This document shows, in pieces, positions 44,801 through 53,800 of a DNA stretch of 64,000 bases (position 1 is the stretch's first letter; every line of letters starts with the position of its first letter). The stretch comes from Pararge aegeria. Taxonomy: Eukaryota; Arthropoda; Insecta; Lepidoptera; Nymphalidae. Location of the stretch: the NCBI RefSeq assembly GCF_905163445.1, contig NC_053190.1:12836501-12900500 (forward strand). Direction: 5' to 3'. The notes under the pieces are model-generated. The model saw only the letters and a list, made by a program, of their open reading frames with translations. It was not told the origin of the DNA and did no database searches. The position numbers and the translations under genes were made by a program.

Positions 44801-47800
44801 GGTGCCGTGTGGTCACGAAAGAAATCTTTATTGATAAAACTTCAGTCTTTTCGGCTTCTCCATTAGTCTCCACATAAGGTGACCTGTATCGTGGAGACTA
44901 TGGGTGGCCTGAATAACGATATCCAAAAGACTAGGCGGTAATAGTGATAAATAAATAATTTAAATAATTTTGATTTCTCTTCAATTTATTGATTTCGGCA
45001 TTTTCAAGTATGCGGCGCCGCTATCATAAACAGTAGTAGTAGTTAGTAACAACCCTAATGAAAAAATGAATCATCTTCATAGTACCTGAAATATGGGTGT
45101 TATATATAGCTAACCTAACTTTCCAGCACTGTAAAAGCTGGCTTGAAGATCTAAGAATTAGTATTCGAATACGAAGCCATCGTCCATGGTTATTATCACC
45201 TACGATTATTATCAATAACATGTGATAGTAATAATTATAGAAGCCCGCCAACTCGCATAGGCTCCTATGAGAATATATATGGGTCCGTGCTACAAATATA
45301 TTCCTCTCTTATACCCAAGTAAAGATACCCGTACTCATGATAAGTAGTAGTACAGACAGTGACCAAGCCCTGATGATGAAGCAGATATGAGGTAATTGGA
45401 TGCCGTATATCTCAAAAAAAATAAACTTTCATATTTTCTCTTGTGAAATTAATTTTATTGTACACTGTTCACTGAACCGTGCGCCGACAAACGACGGTTG
45501 GATAATACGAAAAATTTCATTTCCCTAATTAAAAATAAGCCACCCTTAAGTCAGTTTCATTTGTAACTCTGGATAGCGCCTTTGATATTTTTACCCGACA
45601 TAAAAGGAGGTAGTACAACTTAGAAAGCGAAAAGATAAATTAAAGTTCTTGTCGTGTTTGAAAGAATGTACCTTCTCTCGAGAAAGTCCTATGTAAAATG
45701 AGTTAAATCCTTAAATTTTGTCTAAGGCGTAATAGAAGTCGGTTTTTTATAAATAATTTTAGGATAAATTTTAAGTGATACTTCTTTAGCAATACACAAA
45801 AGTTGATTCTTTTGATTAACCTTTTTACACCCTTATGGATTCAGGAGCTAGGGATCGTCCTAATGAACGCTTTTAGGTGATTGCAATAAAAGCCAAAAAA
45901 ACCCACTTAATCTGTAGTGTCTCTACGTGCATCTGTATAATTACATCACCTTCAATTTAGGAAGTTTTAATGTGTGTACATTCGTTTTGCGGCATGTCGA
46001 CTACTAACGAAGCTGGGTTACTTTGTTCCTCTCGTTTCCTCTTTAAAACGGCCTCTTGACGCTTTTGTTGTTTGTTCCAACAGCGAAACAGACTAAAGCC
46101 GCGATTAAACTGAAGGATAGGTGGTATCTACATTTTGGACCGAATTTCGAGTACCTACCACTTCAAGGCTCTGTTTTGTTTGCGCGTTGATTTAAGTTTG
46201 ATGATTGATGATTTTAACTCGCATTGTGACATAAATAAATAAGGAATACTTAGTTAGCAATAATTTATTTCAGACATGATTACCTTTGTACTTGGCTATT
46301 GAATGAAATTTTAAACTGTATTGAGATTCAATAAAATAAAAAAAAAATCACCTGTACTGGGAATGCATTGTAGGAATATTATAAAAATCGAACGATCAGT
46401 GACAATAGAAACATAAAAGGTTATATTTCTATTGGTTTTTTTGACAAATTATCAAATTTTTTATACAGCTAAGGAGCTGTATAAAAAAATTAATAATTTG
46501 TCAAAAAAAAAACGAATATAATCTTTTTCTTTTAAATCTTATATTGCAAACTTAATCATCACTGTTAGTTTATCTTATACTTACTTTTAATCTGCCAAAT
46601 TAAACCATGTTCATGACTTGGATCGCAACCTGGTAGGTTGCGAACTAATTTCAACGTTAACTGATGTTAAAAGTTTCACAATAATTATACCATATTTATA
46701 TTTAGTAATATATTAATTTTCATTCTGCTCGTAAAATACGACTTGCAACAGACACAAAGCGTGATCGGATTGAGTGAATAAACCGTCTGCTTGGAGCGCT
46801 CATCAATCTTCTGTCGCCTTAGTACAAGATTTAGTCGCTCGCAATCGAGGAGTGGTTTTCAGGTATGAAAATATTTAAAAATCGGACTAAAATGGATCTT
46901 ATACGAATTGTATTAAAGTTCAATATTGCCTACAATTCTTTAGCTTTTGTAAAACAAAATTCAGAAGTACAGGATTTGCGAGTCTAAAACGAGGTGGCAT
47001 CAGGTCAATTTTACTTTGACGAGACAGAGTTTGATATGCGAAATCGACTCGTCGATTGCGAGCACGCAAATCTTTTGCTAAGGGTACTGGTACGAGTAGG
47101 TACCTACGTAGTAAATGGCGCAAGTTCGGAACGCTTCGTCGCAACGGGTTCGTCGTCCGCGACCTGCAACCTCACTAAACTAACGCGACACTTACAATTT
47201 AATTGCCACTCATTAGTCCTCAGGCGACAACTTAACTATCCTTTAATTTAATTCAGTAATTTACAGACTCTTTGTAAACAGAGATTGGAGTCTACAAAGC
47301 CGCAAAAACAAAGAAATACCAAAGCGGATATACCTTCGCTCATGAAGCAGGAAAAATGTTTATATAATGCGATATCTTATCCCTATGCTCTTAGGAAATT
47401 TAAACAATAAAATAAAATGAGTAAATAACGCTATTTAAATACGACGGCTTTATTGCAAAGAAACAGTAATGATCTAGGTAATGCACCGACAAAGGGGTAC
47501 GATGCAGCGCCGGGGTATGGGTACCCGTACCCCTGGCAGGTTAGGCGGCTAACATCTTAGGCTGCATCATCAATCAACAATAGCAGTGCGTGGCTCATTC
47601 TTAGTGGAATAAATAAATATCGTCACCTTATCGTCGCTTACACAGACTTTTTAAAATTCTCATAAAACAAACGTTTCTTCTTCACAGCAACCACACATTT
47701 AGAATATTGTTGAAAATTAACGAGAATATCCTTGAATTATAGATTACTAGCTGTTGCCCGCGACTTCGTCTCCGTTTGATTTTGTTCATTATCCTTAAAT

Positions 47801-50800
47801 GAGGGGTTTGCTGCTGTCCGCTGAGAAGTTCTGTCCTCTATCTCCAACCACATTCATCAGATCTGCACAAAGTTTGGGCAAAATTAAACCATATTATAAC
47901 CTCTATAGTACAAAAATAATTATTTAAATCGGTTATAATTTGTCGGAGTTATGGTGTAAAATCGTCAAACACTTTCATCCCCTCTCTTACATTGACTTTC
48001 AACTTACATTGACATTTATAATATTAGTAGGGATAGGGATAGGGATAATAGAAATAGAAGCGGCGATAGCCGAGTGGGTAGGACTTTGACTTTACTTTCG
48101 TGGTGCCGAATCCCAGCACGCACCTCTAACTTTGTAAGTTATGTGCGTTTTAGGCAATTATAATATCACTTCCTTCAACTGTGAAGGAAGACATCGTCAG
48201 GAAACCTGAGTGTTTTCCATAATGTTCTCACTGGTGTGTGTAGTGTATCAATACGCACTGGTCCAGCGTGTTGGACTACGGCCTTAACTCTTTCTCATGG
48301 TGAGAGGAGACCCGTGGGGAACTACAGGGGTAGTTGGCTGGTAATGGGTAGATATGACGATGATGATGATGATGATATATATAACACCTATATTTATAAA
48401 TTTGTTATGATGATGGAACGTATAACCGATGCTATAATATTTGGATTCAATCTAACTACTACCGTGACCTGTATCTGGGAAACCGTTTTCTTCTCAATAT
48501 TGTGCTGTCAATAACTACCGGGGCTATAAGGAGATTATTATTTTGATACAAGCTCATTCCTTTCAAAGGTTAGATCTCAACTGATTGGCATAAATGGCCA
48601 TGGATAACTGTTACTAAATGATTGATAGATACAGGATTATTTTGCAAACTCCAATGGCATATATAAACTAGCTAACTTAGTATATATTTGTCGTTTATTG
48701 AGTCGGCGGCCTCACGATCAACGGATTGCCAATCGTTTTTAAATCCATAATAACAAATTGTGGAAAATATCAAAATTCAAAAGACTACAAATTATAAAAT
48801 ACTATTACGTACTAATCAATCCTAACATCCGATTATAAGGCTTCATAACCAAAATGTTAAAAACAAACCCTGATGATGGTATGTGTCCGTCTGTGACAGC
48901 TTTATAATATGTAGTTTATAAATGCTATCGAGGGAAAATTTGGAATATTTTACGTATTATTCTTAGCACTGTTGTTATTTGTCAGATAAAGCATGATCTA
49001 ATTGGAGTACCACAGCGTTGTTTTCAGAATAAATCAATAGTTTGAGAGTAAGATAGAAAAGAAAATTTACGTTGTAAATTGCTTTGCCAAATACCAATTA
49101 ATTAAACTACCCTCACTCTACTAACTAGTCGTGATGGGCTAACTTGTCATCGCCAATAAATATAAAAAATCTACAAACCGCATAATATAATCTATATCCA
49201 CCTGCAAAATTTACAAAGAAACATACCGAATATTGTATAGGTTGGATACTATCAATCATAACATGCGAACGCGTGTTAAATTAGCAGGTACTCAGGGGAG
49301 GTCGAATAAATCACACACATCTCTCGCAGATGGTTCAGTTTGACCAGTTATTTATCATTCACAAATTCGTAGACATCACCCTGATGATTGCAATTTGCAA
49401 ATGGACGCGATATTATCACTACGTTAATCATCCAGATGTAATCGTGCTGAAAATTAGGTACCTACATTGTTTGTGAGCCGTGCATCGAGTTTACGTTCGC
49501 AATGCCGGATGGCTTGCCCCACCTCGTCTCTTGGCAAACTGCACTATCCTATATTGCAAATCATACCTACTGTGTTTGTTTGCGTAGGTCAACGCTCTCG
49601 CGGAGACGTTTTATGTGTTCCTGGTGTCACGAAGTCATTCTAATAATAGAATAATAGGAATGTTAACATCAAACATGCTGGCATGCGCTCTGATACTTAC
49701 CGTTTGTGTATGTGACCCGCGTTTCCTATAAACATTAATATGTGATCAATGACAAATCGATACTCAGCTTCATATGCTCTAAACATTTCTATCCTTACTC
49801 ATATTATAAATGCGAAAGTGTCTCTTTGATTGTTTGTTAGTTCCATATGTACTCGTAACAACTAAACCGATCTCGTACCTAAATCTTATTTTCTGGAAGG
49901 ATTTTTTACCCCAAAGGCATTTTAAAAAATAACCTTCGTTACTTAACCTTCTAAACACATCTTGAGGAAATTTCGCTTACTGGAGACTTACGTTTACAAT
50001 TCCGTATAAAAAACTGTTAACGCTGGATTATTGAAAGCCTCCTTTGAGGAACTCCCTGTGGTCTTATAAGTGAAGAGAAAATTTAGAAATCTAAAATTTC
50101 TGTATTCTATGGTCTGATGGGAGACTTCCGATAAAGATTTAACGTTTAGGAACGATGCCGCGTTGAAACCGATAAGAGGTATGGGTTTAATATATCCGCC
50201 ATTGTCCTATCAGGTAAACTGCATCAGCAATTACCGCCCGATGAGATTGCAGACAAGGGATTGTAGAGAAATAAGAAGAATTCGCAAGGAACATTCAGAA
50301 TTTTAATTAAAATTATAAAGCTGAAAAATTTCAATGTATGCGAGAAGTGCTAAACTCATGCAACACTAAGGCGGTAGTTTCTTTAGTTTGCGCGTTGTGT
50401 GTTTCGTTTGTCAAACCTCTTATTGATGATTTTGTTGAAAAGGCTTACCGACAATTTTTTGTTACTTTATGAGAAACAAAGTTAAAGTTACGTCTATTTT
50501 ACGGAAAGGGGGATATGTTTAACGGTTTGACAGTTGATAATATGCTTAATCAAGTCCTACGACGCAGCAGTAACTCGTTAAACTTTCATTATTATTCGCT
50601 TTCACAAATTGCTCGTACGTGAACGAATTGTTCTCAAAATCGATCTCTGCGGCGCCAGTGAGCCTTTGTTTGACTTCGACTCCGAATTCAGCATAATTGC
50701 CTTTCAGCCTTTCATTATTCAACTTTATGTAGTCATTTACTTGGATTATTACGAAGGGAGTAGCTGTGGTAAGTGTCTTGGGTGGATGCATTAATCGCGA

Positions 50801-53800
50801 TATGTAAATGGGGGGATATAAAATATTGAAAACGTAAACGTGGTTTTCCAAGAAGCCACGCTTGCCTAACGCGACCCTCGCATTGTTTTCTTATAGGTAT
50901 AACAGCAAAAGCGAATTTGTTTTAGTGCCTTTAAAATATTTGGTACCTGTATTATGTTATCGTGTATGGTATGATAAATTTTTGTATACAAAATAATTTC
51001 TTATATATGGTATTGCTAGTTCCAAAATTAGTAAAGCAATTTTTTTAATTAAATCATAAAGGTGTTTTGTCTTATGTTTCCAAAAATTTGTCTTAAGGAA
51101 ACTAATCGGGATGCAAGGATATTCCTTGCATAACCTGAAATCCTGCTGATGCAAGGAGATTCCTTGCATCCTATAAACGTGCTGCGTGCGTGTTAGGAAA
51201 TGTTTTTATAACTCCGTCATCTTCTTTCTTCTTTCTCCTGGGACTGTCTCTGCACTTAGTTGGCCTGATCCATCCGTGTAAGTGTGCGTAACCTATATGC
51301 ACGCCACTGAATCTAACACATAATATTGCATCGTTAAATTATGTCAAGGCAAGGCAAAAAAAGGCGTCAAGACCGCGTTTACGGTGACATGCATATTTGA
51401 CTAATGCTTGCGACCAATTACAATTTTTACTGTTCAATGTTCCTGGGATTGGACTGTTTACACGCTACTAAGGACTCACTTTTCACAGCGGACACAAACA
51501 CTGTTGTACAGTTCTCTCTTGATTAATTCTAAACTGAAAATTCTGCTGTTACTTCAAATATTTTTTCTTACTTATTAATTTTTTGTTATAGATTGAGGAC
51601 GAGGGTAATCACGGCAACGATGACACGAGGCTGTTCATCCTCTCGACGCTCGCTGGGCAACACAAACCACGCGTATCCTGCGCTCTGTGCAAGGAAACCC
51701 TGCATGTCTTCGATCGCTACCCGCTGGTGGATGGCACCTTCTTCCTCAGCCCACGGCAACACATGAGCAGCGCTGTGGAGGTAATAATATAATGCATGAT
51801 TTTATGTCATTTTAATACTGTTATTTTGGTATTAATAAGGGCTTCCAAATAAAACACTTTTGTCCCGATATAGCTGTATTCCAAACTGAGTAGTTATTAG
51901 TAGTTACGTAAGTAATACAAAAACAAGTTGGCGGGCTCTTCGAACATCAGGGCAACATTAGTTTCCTTACTGCAAGCTGGCTGGCTTACTGAGAAGGCCT
52001 TAGCGTTTCATCTGCACATGCTAAGGAGAGAAACCAGTTCCCAACTGTAAATGATAAAAGCTGAGGTTGAAGTGAGGAATAGCACAGAGTAAAAGAACTA
52101 AGAAATCGACAAGCAAAGCAAAATATTTTAATAAATAAAAAAACTGAGTTCCTACTTTCAGTCTGCTTTATTTACTCAGCAACAAAGATGATATCTATCC
52201 AAGTGATGCAAGGAAACAAAGTTCTGTTGTAACTTAAATAAGATCTGGAAAAGTTTGTTTGAGTCTACAAAATAGACGACTGTTCTAACTCGCTACCAAC
52301 TTCTCGACTGGCGTTGTTTATTCAGTGAATTACGACACGAATGTGAGCTCGGATGTACTTAGGTCTTTGTTTGATGTTGGAGTTACGGTTTCATCCTATT
52401 TGCATTTACATCTGTAGCATTAAAACTGTAGATGTTATCAAATAATCGTATTGAATGACTTAAATACACCTATTGATTACGTAAAAAAATTAACCGAAGA
52501 CCGCTTAAGTACCCGTCAAGCATACAAACTTATCGTCGTCTAAGTCTGTTTTTTTTAAATTGTAATTTTTTTGTAATTTATTAAAAAAAAAGTCTGTTAT
52601 TGAATTCTAAGAACTGCTTCTGCGCAAGACTTATCATGATATTATTTACTTTTATCAATTACTTATTTCATCCTGACCAACTAAGATCGTGTGTTCTATA
52701 TTCGCTTATAATTCTGAAGTAGCAAATGGTAATGATATAATAGGCTAGCTGATATCTTAATCGAAAGCTAAAATTAAGTCTGTTTAATATGCGAATACTG
52801 CACGAAGGATGGACCAATAATAGTATAAGTATACCGGAACAAAAATACCATAGTACCAAATCTCGGTTAGGCAGTGGTTAAACAGAATTGCGGTCAACGG
52901 GTCTACCGTTGGTTCATCTTTCGCATTTATATTATTATGGACCATAAGACTCATTAACCTATTTTCGTTTTCTTCCACTCAGGTGAAAGTGGAAGGTCGC
53001 ACGCAATACCTGACGTGTGTGTGCATGGGATGCCTGGAACGATGCGACCTAGACCGCACGATTCGTTGCCGCTTCTGTGGCCAAAAGTGGGACGGCTCAT
53101 CTCTTGTTCTTGGAACAATGTACTCCTATGACATCTTCATGGCTACGCCCTGCTGCGCTGAGAGATTGAAGGTGAGTTCTCTGAAAAATATGAGTCTGCG
53201 TGCAATTTCTTATAAGTAAAATTTGGCAATGCAAACTTTAATTTTCAAACATCGGACTTTTATTTAATATAATTTCCTAACTTTTAAAGGTAAAATTTGT
53301 AGAAACGTAAGCATACGAATTAATAACTCATTTTTTTTAGAAGTCACTTACAAAAGAAAGAAACTATCGCAAATAAAAGACAAACAAATAATATTTTAAA
53401 ATCATGTCTTTCATTTGTTCAATCGAAACACCTAATAAGACGCAATTAATGTAAAATCACAGACAAAACCTTAAATTTTATTATGCACCTGAAAACCAAA
53501 TGCCTTCAAGTTTGCTGAGCTTCGTGTTCAGAAAACTAACATAAGTTGTTTTGTCCACAGTGTAACAACTGCTATAAGCCACTTCTGCACCCACACCAGC
53601 GGCTGAACTATTCTGACTACTCGCACCCAGTGACGTGCCCGCATTGTCGCGTGGTGGACACGCACTTCGTTAAGCCGCTGTCTTACTGCTTCACGAAACG
53701 GGTTTTCCCGCTATTCCAGCAGTGGCCATAACAAACAGCGGTGCCGGGGCCCTCTCCCGGCACCCCCCCTGATACGTGGGGCCTCGCGCCGTCTCCTTCC

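Larger units (their letters stand above)
465..51591 (+). other. hdc: giant hdc intron (about 51.1 kb)
   Basis: The donor GTAAGT at 465 and the acceptor TTTTTTGTTATAG ending at 51591 bracket 51,127 bases, phase 0 on both sides. I found no additional hdc-like coding exon in it, but a very short cassette exon would be invisible by eye. It carries SINEs, Helitrons, LINE tails, hairpins, microsatellites and CpG-rich patches, listed separately. Nested genes or alternative promoters are possible; the only segment with protein-like content is the minus-strand frame at 50546-50763. Confidence 0.82.

Noticed and set aside
48061..48130. A second tRNA gene
   Set aside because: It is the tRNA-like head of SINE family C with a (GAT)n tail 300 bases downstream.
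48236..48514. 92-codon plus-strand frame containing a run of aspartates
   Set aside because: It is translated SINE body and its (GAT)n tail.
50609..50768. Plus-strand exon ending GTG|GTAAGTG upstream of hdc exon 51592
   Set aside because: In its open frame it would end in phase 1 and force GAT TGA at the start of the next exon, a stop. The hdc exon at 464 joins 51592 in phase 0.
53172..53219. Continuation of the hdc frame past 53171
   Set aside because: A consensus GTGAGT donor at 53172 and the family sequence place the exon end there; the extra codons are intron.
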